This document shows positions 24,061 through 34,100 of a stretch of 64,000 nt of DNA, one piece after another. The position numbers were made by a program, and so were the translations under genes. How positions within the stretch are numbered: the first letter of the stretch is position 1; each line of letters begins with the position of its first letter. The notes below the pieces were generated by a model. It did no database searches, was not told the DNA's origin, and saw only the letters and a program-made list of their open reading frames with translations. The stretch lies in assembly GCF_045124755.1 (NCBI RefSeq), contig NZ_JBGVMK010000129.1. One strand, 5' to 3'. This DNA comes from Succinimonas sp045124755. GTDB lineage: Bacteria > Pseudomonadota > Gammaproteobacteria > Enterobacterales > Succinivibrionaceae.

Positions 24061-24378
24061 TCACTTCAAAGTCACGTTCCAGCCCTGAAGGAGTACCCGA
24101 TGTCCCTCCACATACTTCAGGCGGAATGCTTCGGCGGTTTCGCGGGTGGCATCGATCCTGTCCGGGTACTCGGCATTGATCCTGTCATACTCCTCCTGCG
24201 TGATTTCCGCATAGGTTATGAAATCATCGTTGCGGCTGGGGCAGCCGTGCCACGCAAAGTACTGTCTCCGGGAATCCTCCATGCGATAGCCGATGCCAAA
24301 CCGCACCAGGTTTGAGATCAGCCGGGAACAGCTGCTGTCTTCTGTTTTGTTTTCATTTCCCCGGTCTTCGCTGCTCAT
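24061..24378 (-). CDS. Hypothetical protein (105 residues)
   Basis: The family is not recognised. The protein has a polar acidic head (SSEDRGNENKTEDSS), then FGIGYRMEDSRRQYFAWHGC, DDFITYAEITQEEYDRINAE and a C-terminal RLKYVEGHRVLLQGWNVTLK. It is soluble, with no signal or membrane segment. I choose the ATG at 24378 because GGGAG lies upstream; an in-frame ATG at 24399 is possible, and the longer frame to 24552 overlaps the SDR gene in another frame. It follows the SDR gene by about 35 bases on the same strand and may be cotranscribed with it. Confidence 0.65.
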   Translation of the reverse strand: MSSEDRGNENKTEDSSCSRLISNLVRFGIGYRMEDSRRQYFAWHGCPSRNDDFITYAEITQEEYDRINAEYPDRIDATRETAEAFRLKYVEGHRVLLQGWNVTLK

Positions 24379-24413
24379 GTCTTTGCTCTCCCTGATCATC
24401 TCAAACGCCGTTA

Positions 24414-25502
24414 TCACAGCCAGCCGTCCCGCCGGTACCCCTCGGCCGCCTCCTTCATGCCGGCGGCGAGATCCTTTTCCGGGATAAACCCCAGCTCCCG
24501 CGTAAGCCGGCTCCCGTCGCAGATCCAGCCCTCCTGCCGGGCCTCCCGGCATTTATCCAGATTCCACTGGGGCGCCCGGGCAAGACCGTGTCCGGTAAAA
24601 CGCTTAAGAACGGCATTGACGGCGCCGGCGGTAACCGAAGACACGGCAGCGGAAAGGGTGATCACAGGCAAAGGCACCTGCAAAATCAGGGGACGCCGCC
24701 AGCGGGGCCGGCCCAGAGCCAAAGTCACCGCTTCCCCCATGGCCCGGTAGAACTCCTCCATAGTATAGACAGAGCCGTCACTGACATGATAAACCCCGTG
24801 AGCCTCCGGGCGGCACAGGTATAGCACGGCCCGGGCCAGATCATCCGCATGCACCGCGCTGACCCGGAACTCTCTGTGCCAGCCGGGACAGAAGGCGAGG
24901 CCGGTTTTGGCGGCGCGGAACATGGGAAGAAGTCCCCGATCTCCGGATCCGTAAATAATGGGAGGCCTCAGAGTAACCATTTGAGATCCCAGTTTTCTCC
25001 CGAGAATCTCCTCCGTAAGAAGCTTCGACCAGCCATAGGCGGATACCGGAGACGGCATCACATCGTCCGGAGCTCCCGGAGGATCCCGCCAGGGGCCGGT
25101 AGCCGCCTGACTGGACACCAGAGTGAAACGGAACTCGTCATGCAGTCTGCCTTCCTCCCGGAGCCGCCGGAGCGCTTTCGCAAACTGCCGGGCCATGGCG
25201 GCGTTGGCGCGGAGGTAGTCCTGCTGGGAAAAGCCGAACAGGAGCGCCGCCAGGTGAATCACCATATCCTGACCGGCCAGGGCCTCGTAAAGCCCGGTTC
25301 CCGCAGCAAAATCGGCCTCGCGGATCTTAACCCCGGCCGGGAGCCCCCGAGTGGCGGAGGAGGCTCGGACTAAACAGGTGACCTCCGCCCCGGCCCCCAG
25401 AAGCAGAGGCAGCAGATGACGTCCCACAAAACCGGTGCCCCCGGTAAGAAGAACCTTCTTCCCCTTAAGGAAGGAAAAGCGTTCCTCGGTATCTGAACTC
25501 AT
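24414..25502 (-). CDS. NAD(P)-dependent epimerase/dehydratase (extended SDR)
   Basis: The 362-residue product has a Rossmann fold at the N-terminus (VLLTGGTGFVGRHLLPLLL, GxxGxxG), an acidic DMVIHLAALLFG strand, the Ser in LVSSQAATG, and the catalytic YGWSK (YxxxK). Later blocks (LRPPIIYGSGDRGLLPMF, VSAVHADDLARAVLYL, YHVSDGSVYTMEEFYRAMGE) fit extended SDRs that modify sugar nucleotides or sterol-like substrates. A C-terminal hydrophobic region (PLPVITLSAAVSSVTAGAV) may associate with membrane. It is directly downstream of the KpsS/KpsC-like gene, so a role in making or modifying the surface polysaccharide is likely but the substrate is unknown. Confidence 0.82.
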   Translation of the reverse strand: MSSDTEERFSFLKGKKVLLTGGTGFVGRHLLPLLLGAGAEVTCLVRASSATRGLPAGVKIREADFAAGTGLYEALAGQDMVIHLAALLFGFSQQDYLRANAAMARQFAKALRRLREEGRLHDEFRFTLVSSQAATGPWRDPPGAPDDVMPSPVSAYGWSKLLTEEILGRKLGSQMVTLRPPIIYGSGDRGLLPMFRAAKTGLAFCPGWHREFRVSAVHADDLARAVLYLCRPEAHGVYHVSDGSVYTMEEFYRAMGEAVTLALGRPRWRRPLILQVPLPVITLSAAVSSVTAGAVNAVLKRFTGHGLARAPQWNLDKCREARQEGWICDGSRLTRELGFIPEKDLAAGMKEAAEGYRRDGWL

Positions 25503-25514
25503 AAATGTCTCCGG

Positions 25515-27668
25515 TTAATGATCCTGAAGATAAGAAGATGCGGGAGAGGATTCCGGGGCGAGCGCAGGAGATTCCTTTAAGGCTTCCGGCCCGTCTCTTG
25601 CCGCCAGAATATACCTGAGAGCCTCTTCAGGGGAACAGGGCCGGCGCTTGTCAGGATCGATAAAAATGCAGTACCGAAAAAACACCGCTGCCATTAAAAG
25701 CTCTAGGGAGGCTGGCTCCTTTATTCTGGCAAGGCGCTTCCGGGAAGCCAAAGTCTTTTTGTCAGTGGTAAGACCGTAGCCACTGTAAAAGGGTTCTCCG
25801 AAGCAGGTTACCCGGCAGCCCTGCATCAGAGCCTCGAGACCAGTGCCGGAAGTAACGGTGTAAACATTTCTGAAGCGCTTTAGGAGCCTTAAGGCGTTTA
25901 CGGCCTCGGAAATGATGTTCACCCCCAGATGTTTCAGCATTTCCGGAGGGAAGTACCCCCGCCCCCGACCGGCGACCACATTAGGGTGCACCTTGACATA
26001 AACCTGATCCGCCCCGGCTTTGTTCACAGCCTCCAAAAGCATTTCCCTGAAGGTTTCCGGGGAAGCGTTTCCCAGAGGAATGGAAGCATCATTAAAGGTC
26101 TGATCTATCACCAGAATGGCATCCTCCGGAATATTGTCAGACAAAGCGCCGGCAGCGGCTGTCGCTCTCTCTTCTTCCTGCTCGTTTCCCTCATTCCCCT
26201 CATGCCGCGCATTGTATTTTACGATCTCATGGGCGGTGATAAATTCCCGGAGCTTCCGGGCCCGGGACGCCAACTCCGGAGTAAACCATTCCTTACTCCG
26301 GATCATGATATCCTCAAGCGCGGAATCTGAAAAAACATCATAATAAATACCGGTACGGTCAAGCACCAGAGAGACCACCCTCTCATCGCTGCCCCGAAAT
26401 GTCGTGGCCACGGACTTGATAAAACCGTCCTCCAGAGCATAGTAGGGAATGCCGTGTTTCCGGGCATACCGGCGCGCCCTCTTTGCCGTGGGTTTATGGC
26501 CCCAGCCTGCCGCAGCCGGGCGATCTACCCCATCAAGAAAGATCTGAATACCGTTAATGGCTGCTATGGGAGCGCTGAAAATGATGCAGTTTCGAATACC
26601 GCCTAGCCCCAAAAACTCCAGAGATTTTTGCACAGCCAAACGTACGCCCGCACGGGTACGGAGATCAGCGGTTATGAGAGCGTGGTCCCGGACCAGCTGT
26701 AAAACAGTATCCCGCAAGGACTCTCCGGTGCTCCCCTCCGAAGGATCCTTACGGACGGCATCGTCCGGGAGGGAAGCCGCGCTATTATCAGAGTAACAAG
26801 AGAAAAAAGTAGAGAGAAGGAGATTTCCGATCCCATGCCACAGCGTTTCCGGACGCCGGAAGTCCCGGGGAGCCCGTAGAACCTCCTTTATTTCTGCCAT
26901 TACCCTGTCTGCCACCGCTATGTCCGCCGCCGTAAATTCCTTCCCGGTGGCCTCCGGGGATCCTTGAAACGCCCGCAGTTCATCTGAAAGCAGGTGTTCC
27001 AGCCGGGTGGAACCATCAGGAAGAACAGCGTCAAGAAGAAGCGCTCCGGGAAACTCAGACGTATCCGCAAAAAACCAGAGCCGGATACCACATTCCTGAG
27101 CGACCCTCCGGACAGTGCGGTGCCAGGGAATTCCCCTGTCATAAAGGAGGAGATCCGTAACGGCCCGCTCCCTGATAAAACTCCGAAGAAATGACGGCAG
27201 TTTGTCCGGGGTCTCCCGGAAGATCATATTTTCAGGGATGCGTTTTCCCCGGGTCAGGGATTCTCTCCAGGATCCCGCGGGCACGAAAGCGCGTAACAGA
27301 GATAAAAATGACAACCGCTCCAGAGCATCCCCTCCGGAGAGATTAAGAAAGGAGGTGTTATACCCGAGGGAGCGGAGACGCCAGCCCAGTTCCCGGAAAA
27401 AGCTCCCCGGAGGGCCCTCCAGCAGCAGAAAACTGCGGGGATCAAACTTCAAATTGTCCTTCTGGCAGAGAGCCGCCGCTTTGCCGGTATTTTCAGTCAA
27501 GTAATTCACCACATTCTGTTCCTGCCGCGAGCTTCGCCGGGATTCCTGGGGGAACTCAGGTTTGCCCTCTTGCCCTGATGCTTTCGGGAAGCAAAGTAAT
27601 CTTAACAGCGCTGTTCTCCGAAAACAGCATTGACAGTATGACATCTGCCCCCGCATTATCATACCCAT
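25515..27668 (-). CDS. Capsule Kdo-transferase-like hybrid: degenerate KpsS-like lobe plus KpsC-like module
   Basis: The 717-residue product has a C-terminal half typical of KpsC (beta-Kdo transferase of the capsule glycolipid linker): AAAGWGHKPTAKRARRYARK, YYALEDGFIKSV, LVIDQTFNDASIPLG, VYVKVHPNVVAGRGRGYF and VTSGTGLEALMQGCRV. The N-terminal part is not a second KpsC module. It reads instead like the KpsS-type head of the protein at 36972: RSFLLLEGPPGSFFRELGWR versus RSFLFLQGPLSPFFRRLGQA, and VTDLLLYDRGIPWH versus VTDLVLVGDWRPLH. The EEGYLRPG motif of the other copy is replaced by ADTSEFPGA. I choose the ATG at 27668, five bases after AGGAGG. It heads a minus-strand pair with the SDR gene. 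Confidence 0.85.
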   Translation of the reverse strand: MGMIMRGQMSYCQCCFRRTALLRLLCFPKASGQEGKPEFPQESRRSSRQEQNVVNYLTENTGKAAALCQKDNLKFDPRSFLLLEGPPGSFFRELGWRLRSLGYNTSFLNLSGGDALERLSFLSLLRAFVPAGSWRESLTRGKRIPENMIFRETPDKLPSFLRSFIRERAVTDLLLYDRGIPWHRTVRRVAQECGIRLWFFADTSEFPGALLLDAVLPDGSTRLEHLLSDELRAFQGSPEATGKEFTAADIAVADRVMAEIKEVLRAPRDFRRPETLWHGIGNLLLSTFFSCYSDNSAASLPDDAVRKDPSEGSTGESLRDTVLQLVRDHALITADLRTRAGVRLAVQKSLEFLGLGGIRNCIIFSAPIAAINGIQIFLDGVDRPAAAGWGHKPTAKRARRYARKHGIPYYALEDGFIKSVATTFRGSDERVVSLVLDRTGIYYDVFSDSALEDIMIRSKEWFTPELASRARKLREFITAHEIVKYNARHEGNEGNEQEEERATAAAGALSDNIPEDAILVIDQTFNDASIPLGNASPETFREMLLEAVNKAGADQVYVKVHPNVVAGRGRGYFPPEMLKHLGVNIISEAVNALRLLKRFRNVYTVTSGTGLEALMQGCRVTCFGEPFYSGYGLTTDKKTLASRKRLARIKEPASLELLMAAVFFRYCIFIDPDKRRPCSPEEALRYILAARDGPEALKESPALAPESSPASSYLQDH

Positions 27669-27785
27669 CTCTGCCTCCTCTTGCAATTTCAGACCTGCTG
27701 AAACAGTCCCGGATCACCCCAGAAACCGTTTCCGGACGGCCGCTGCCGCCCTTGCGCCGCTGTGCTCCGCAAGGGGCTGACAAAT

Positions 27786-27814
27786 TTGACAATGATTACC
27801 GGCACAAGTAAAAT
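27786..27814 (+). promoter_or_regulatory. Strong sigma-70-type promoter upstream of the PKS operon
   Basis: TTGACA (27786-27791), a 17-base spacer and TAAAAT (27809-27814) point toward the PKS gene. If used, the leader is about 350 bases long, filling most of the 504-base gap 27669-28172. That leader is AT-richer than the genes and I see no open frame with a good start in it. Confidence 0.6.
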
Positions 27815-28172
27815 CTGCGTGATTGCCGTTAAAAAAGAGGCGGATTTTGCGGTTAAAAATGCCTTGTTCCGGGGAAGAATTTGCTACTACCTGGAATAAT
27901 GATTAAACCGGCATCAGGAAAGGCACAAAAAGCCCTGCTAAAAATATTTTGGAATGAACCGCAAATAAATCAGAAAGCAACGGGAACAGCATAAAGGAAG
28001 AACTTGTCTTAATTACCGACAGCAAAGCGTTCCCTGAAGCCTCATGATTAAAGATTCAATTAATAGAAGAATTTTTAAGGATTTGCTGCTGTCAGGGCGC
28101 TGCGTCGCGATACCCTGATCCGCGCTGCAGTATTTTAATGCTCGTCCGTAAAAGAGTATTGGAGTAAACGTT

Positions 28173-31100
28173 TTGAGCTCATTAGTCAATTTTCCTATAG
28201 CCATAATCGGTGTTGCATGCCGTCTTCCAGGCGGCATTCGCTCTTTGGACAACCTGTGGTCAGTTATCTCACAGAAAAAGGATGCCGTAACCCATATTCC
28301 ACCTGAGAGGTGGGATACCTCCCTCTATCTGCATCCCCGCAGAAATATGCAGGGACGCGCCGTTACCGACTGTGCCGGCGTTATTGACGGTATCTATGAT
28401 TTTGATCAATCATTTTTCGGCATTTCCCGCACCGAGGCCGAATCCATGGATCCGCAGCAGAGGATTCTCCTGGAGCTCACCTGGGAGGCTCTGGAGGATG
28501 CCGGAATCATTCCTTCGACCCTGGCAGGCTCAGATACCGCAGTATTTGTGGGAGCAGCCTCCACTGATGCGGGATCCATTCATGCGGACGATATCTGCTC
28601 CACCACTCCCTACAGCATGACGGGAACAAATCTCAGCATCATCTCTAACCGCATCTCTTATATTTACAATTTCCATGGCCCTAGCATGACCATCGACACC
28701 GCCTGCTCCTCGGCCATGCATGCCCTGCACCAGGCCTGCCAGACGCTGGCCTCGGGCGGTGCTGGCATGGCCGTGGCCGGCGGCGTGAACGCGCTATTGT
28801 CCCCTTACCCCTTTGTGGGCTTTTCTCAGGGACATATTCTTTCCGCTACCGGTCGCTGCAAGGTGTTTGACGCCTCCGGCGACGGCTATGTCCGGGCTGA
28901 GGGCGGCGGCATCGTGCTTTTGCAGCCCCTTGATGAAGCGCTGGCTCAGGGCCGTCATATTCACGGCATTATCCGCTGCATCGGTATCAACAGTGACGGC
29001 CGCACTCAGGGCATTGCCCTACCCAGCAAGGAAGCTCAGGCAGATCTGCTCCAGGAAATTTACACCAGAGCTGGTATCAGTCCGGACAGACTGGCTTACG
29101 TGGAAGCTCACGGCACGGGTACTGCAGTAGGAGATCCTATCGAAACCTCCGCCCTGGGACAGGTACTGGGGCAGAAGCGCCGGGATCCTTTATGGGTGGG
29201 ATCCGTTAAATGCAATCTGGGACACCTGGAAACCGCCTCCGCCATGGCCGGCCTCATGAAGGCGCTGACCGTGCTGAAGGAACGCCGCATTTCGCCCCAG
29301 ATCCATCTCAATAAGATCAACCCCGCCATTGATACTGAAAAACTCAATCTGCGCTTCCCGCTGGAGGTGGAGGATCTGCCGGAGGTCGACGGACAGCCCT
29401 GTATCGGCATCAGCTCCTTCGGTTTCGGGGGAGCCAACGGACATCTGGTTATTGAAGCAGCCGCACCGGATCAGAAGAAAAAAACTGTTCACCCTGAAGT
29501 GCCGCCGCTGTTCCTGTCCGCTAAAAGCGAGGAAAGCCTCCGTATGCTGGCCGGCTCCTACGCCCAGAGAACAGAAGCTGCTCCCGAGGATTACTATGAT
29601 CTGGCCTACGGAGCCCTAAACAAAAAAGAGCTCCTTCCCCTACGCCTGGCCGTGGAGGGCAACGATCCCGCCGCAGTAGCCGCCGCGCTGAAGCAATTTG
29701 CCGCCGGAGATGAGAAAAACGCCGGCAGCGTGGTCACCGGAGAAGCTACACCGCCGTCCCCGCAGGCTGTAAAAACAGCCTTTGTATTTTCCGGAAACGG
29801 CGGGCAGTGGGCCGGCATGGGCAAGGACATGATGGAAAATGCCGCCTTTGCCGCCAAAGCCAAAGAGGTGGCGGATCTGATGCTGCCGCTGTCTGGGGTA
29901 AATCTGCTGGACCTGCTTAATAATGCCACCGCCGCTGACATTGCTCATACCGATATCGCCCAGCAGCTCCTCTTTCTGATTCAGGTGGGACTATGCGCCG
30001 CTCTTGACGAAAAGGGCATCCGGGCAGACGCCGCCTTCGGCCACAGCGTGGGCGAGGTAGCTGCCGCCTGGTATACCGGCGTCATGTCTCTTAAGGAAGC
30101 TGTAAAGATCATCTACTACCGCAGCATGCATCAGGAAAGCACTGCGGGAGCCGGACGCATGGCCGCCGTCAGCATCAGCGCTGAGGAGGCCCGGGAAATA
30201 GTTGCCCGCTACAGCGAAGTGGAACTGGCCGGCATCAATTCCTCTGATGCCGTCACCCTGAGCGGTGATGCCACCAGTCTAGAAAAGATCGGCGCCGAGC
30301 TGAAATCCCGCCGGATATTCTTCAAGATGCTGCCGCTTAATTACGCTTTCCACAGTGCCCGCATGGATTCTATCCACGAGGCCCTTTTGGAAGACCTGCG
30401 GGATCTGGAAACCGGAAAGCCGAAGCTGCATTTCATATCCTCTGTCACCGGCAAGGAGCATCTTACCGGATGTCCGGCCTCCTACTGGTGGGATAACGTG
30501 CGGCAGCCGGTAAACTTCAGGGAAGCCGAACAAACCGCCATCGCCATGGGCGCCCGGCACTTCCTGGAAATCGGCCCCCACAGCATCCTGCTCCGCTACC
30601 TGAGAAGCGGCCTGGACAAGGCTGACTGCGCCGACGGAAACGCCGTAGAGGGCTGGGTCGGCGGCACACTGACCCGCAATTCCGGCACGGAGCAATTCAG
30701 CGCCGCCTGGAAGACTGCCTGGACCCACGGCTGGCCGGCAGACCTGTCGGGACATTTCCCGGCCGCCGGAAACGACATTAGCCTGCCCTCCTATGCCTGG
30801 AACAATGTCGAGTGTCTGGTCACCCCGACTCCGGAATGTCAGGGCTTTGTGCGCAATACCGCGGATCACCCGCTTTTGGGGCGCCGACTCCACAGCCAGA
30901 ACGTTTGGGAAAAAACCGTGGATCTGGAAAGCTTGCCCTGGCTCAAGGATCACAAAATCGGAGATAATGCCTACTACCCGGCCGCAGCCTTCCTGGAAAT
31001 GGTGTTGGCCGCAGCCTGGAAGGTCTCACAGGAATCCGCTCCGGTAGCCGTATGCAACACGGCTATTCTCCGCCCCGTGATCCTGCGGGAAAACCAGCCG

Positions 31101-34100
31101 GTGGTACTACGCACTACGGTGGCTGCCGCTGACGGCGAGATCCGCGTTGAGGCCCGTCCCTTCATGCAGGACGAGCCCTGGACGCTCCATGTTAAAAGCC
31201 GCATTATCAAAACCGGCACTACTCCCCGGACCATCACCCTTATGGAGGCCCCGGAAGAGTTCGGTGTGGAAGTAACCTCAGAAGAACTCTATGACGTCAC
31301 CGTAAAGGTAAACATGGGGTTTGGTCCGGTATTCAGAAGACTGGATTGCTGCTGGAAAGAAGGTAATGACGTGCTAACCCGGTTCAAACAGGAAGCGGGC
31401 GAACCGGCATGGGCCAGTGGCATGCTGATACCGCCTCCCCTTCTTGACGGCGGCATGCAGAGCATTTATGCCGTTATTTCCGAAGCTGAGAAGGAAAGTC
31501 CCTTCCCCCGGCTCCCCTACTGGTTTGACAAATGCATTCTCATGAAACCGGGCGTCCCGGCCTATGCCATGGCGCGGAAGGTGCGTTCCTCCCGGTTCAC
31601 CACCGTGTGCAATGTGTCTCTTTTCAGCAAAGACGGCCAGGAGCTCTTGCGCATGGAGGGAGGTCGCGTGCGTATCGTGGAACAGCTGGCAGCGCCGCGT
31701 CCGCAGGAATACGCCACCTTTGCAGTGCCTCTGCCGCATCCGGAAACCCCCGTCCCCCAGGATCTGCCTGAGGCCCGGGTGCTGGCGGAGAAGCTTGAGA
31801 GTCAGGTTACGGATCTGGCTCGCGATGCCGACTGGCGCCGTTACTGCGACGAAGTGCTGCCACTCCGGGAAATGGCCGCCCTGGCTCTGATTCAGGAGTT
31901 AGAAAACAGCGCCGCCGATCTCACCCAGGCAGAGCTTGCGGTGCATCTGAGACAGTATGCCGCCGCAAAGCAGCATGTTATGGACGCCGGCCTCCCGCCC
32001 TTTGCTGATATCTGGCGCACGCTGATCACCGAGGATCCCCGGAGCTCCGCCGTGAATTTCCTTCTGGCCAACGCCCGAAGAACGCTCCTGGATCAGGCGG
32101 AAAAGCTCCCGGCAGACAGTCCGGTCTGGGCAGAATACCGCCGTCAGGAATACAAATCAGAGAGCCGCATCTGCGGTTACGCCCTTGATGAACTGTGCCG
32201 CAATGTCCCCGGAAAGCTCTCCGTTTTGGAGATAAACGCTACTCCCGCCAGTCTCAGCCGGCTTATGAGTCCCGCGCTCAGAACCCAGAGAAGAATTCTA
32301 GCCGCCCTTGGAGAGTCTGAAATACAGATCCTCAAGCAGGTAGTCCTGAGCGCGGACAGAGCGGCAGGAGACGCACCTCTGGAGACCGGCGAATGGAATT
32401 TTGCTAAGACGGAATGCCCGCAAAAAGTTCATGCCGCCGTGGCTTTCCATTGTCTGCACCTTGCTGATGACATTCCGGCGGCACTCCGCCGCTGCCGCGG
32501 GGCCCTGCACGATAACGGCCTCTTCATTATGGCGGAACGCGAGCCTAATATTGTTGACGATCTCTTGTTCGGTCAGGATAAGAACTGGTGGGTCTCCGCC
32601 AGCGATAATGCGGGATCTGTATCTCGACTGATGACGGCGGATGAATGGAACCGAGCTCTTAAGGATGCCGGATTTAAGGATATTGCGGTGATCCGTCCGG
32701 ATGCTGCCCATCCCAGCTTCATCATTATGGCCCGGGCTGAAGCCGCCCCTCAGGCTCAAAAGCCGGCAGCTCCGGAGGCCCTGTGGCTGCTCTCTTCTGA
32801 CAGCAATACCCCTCCGGCGGTCTGCGAGATCCTGAACAAACTGGAACAGGAAGCAGCTTCCGGAGGCACTGAGGTTATCAGACTGACAGCCGGCGCTAAG
32901 CTGAGCCTGGACGGCGCTGCCTGGCAGTGCCGTCCCGACAGCGCCACCGACTGGCAGGCGGTCTGGGAGGCTCTCGCTGCCCGGGGACTTCCGCTTCACG
33001 TCGTAGACGCCTTGGAGCTTGGGGGGGACGAGCTTTCCCTCACGGCCGCTCTCAATCAGTGCGCTGCGCTCACCGAGCTGGCCCGGGGCTGGCACGCTGC
33101 CGATCGCCCGGCCGCCACCCTTAGGGTGCTGACAGAGCATGCTCAAAGCTGCCCTGACAGTGCCGATAAAGAGCTTCGGCCTTCTCAGGCGACAGTTATT
33201 GGCGCGGCCCGAGTACTTATGAACGAAATGCCCGGTCTCGAAACCACCTGCATCGATCTTCATATTTCCGGTGCGGCTGCCTCCGATCAGGCTCTCATTG
33301 CTGCGGCACTCACCGAACTCCTTCATCCGTCAAAGGAACGCGAGATTATTCTCAGCGGAGATCGCCGCTATGTGCTCCGTTCTGAAAACACGGTATACCG
33401 CTCCTCTGATAAAACCGGCGGCACCTGCCGTCTGAAATGCGTGGCTCCCGGACATCTGGAAACCCTGCGCTGGCAGCCGGCGGATCTGAAGGAGCCCGGG
33501 TCGGATGAGGTAAGAGTTGCCGTGCGGGCCGTGGGACTGAACTTCCGGGATGTGATGTGGGCCATGAACATGCTCCCTGAGGAAGCCCTGGAGAACGGCT
33601 TCTCCGGTCCCGGGCTGGGCATTGAATGCGCCGGCATTGCCGATACCGTGGGATCCCAGGTTACCGGCATCGTGCCGGGACAGCGGGTGCTCTGCTTCGG
33701 TTCACAATGCTTTGCGGGACATGTGATAACCTCGGCGCGGGCAGTAACCCAGATCCCCGAGGAATGGAGCTTTGCGGACGCCGCTACTGTACCGGTGGCC
33801 TTCTATACCGCCTGGTACGCTCTCCGTCATCTGGCTCATATGCAGCCCGGAGAACGGCTGCTTATCCACGGTGCCGCTGGTGGCGTGGGACTTGCTGCTG
33901 CGCAGATCGCCACCACTCTCGGACTGGAGGTTTTTGCCACCGCCGGCAGCGGGGACAAGCAGCATATGCTGCGGCTTCTGGGGGTGGAGCATATCTACAA
34001 TTCCCGTTCCTATTCCTTCCATGATGAAATTCTGGCCGACACCGGCGGCGCCGGCGTGGACGCCGTGCTCAACTCTCTGGCCGGCGAAGGCATAGATCAG

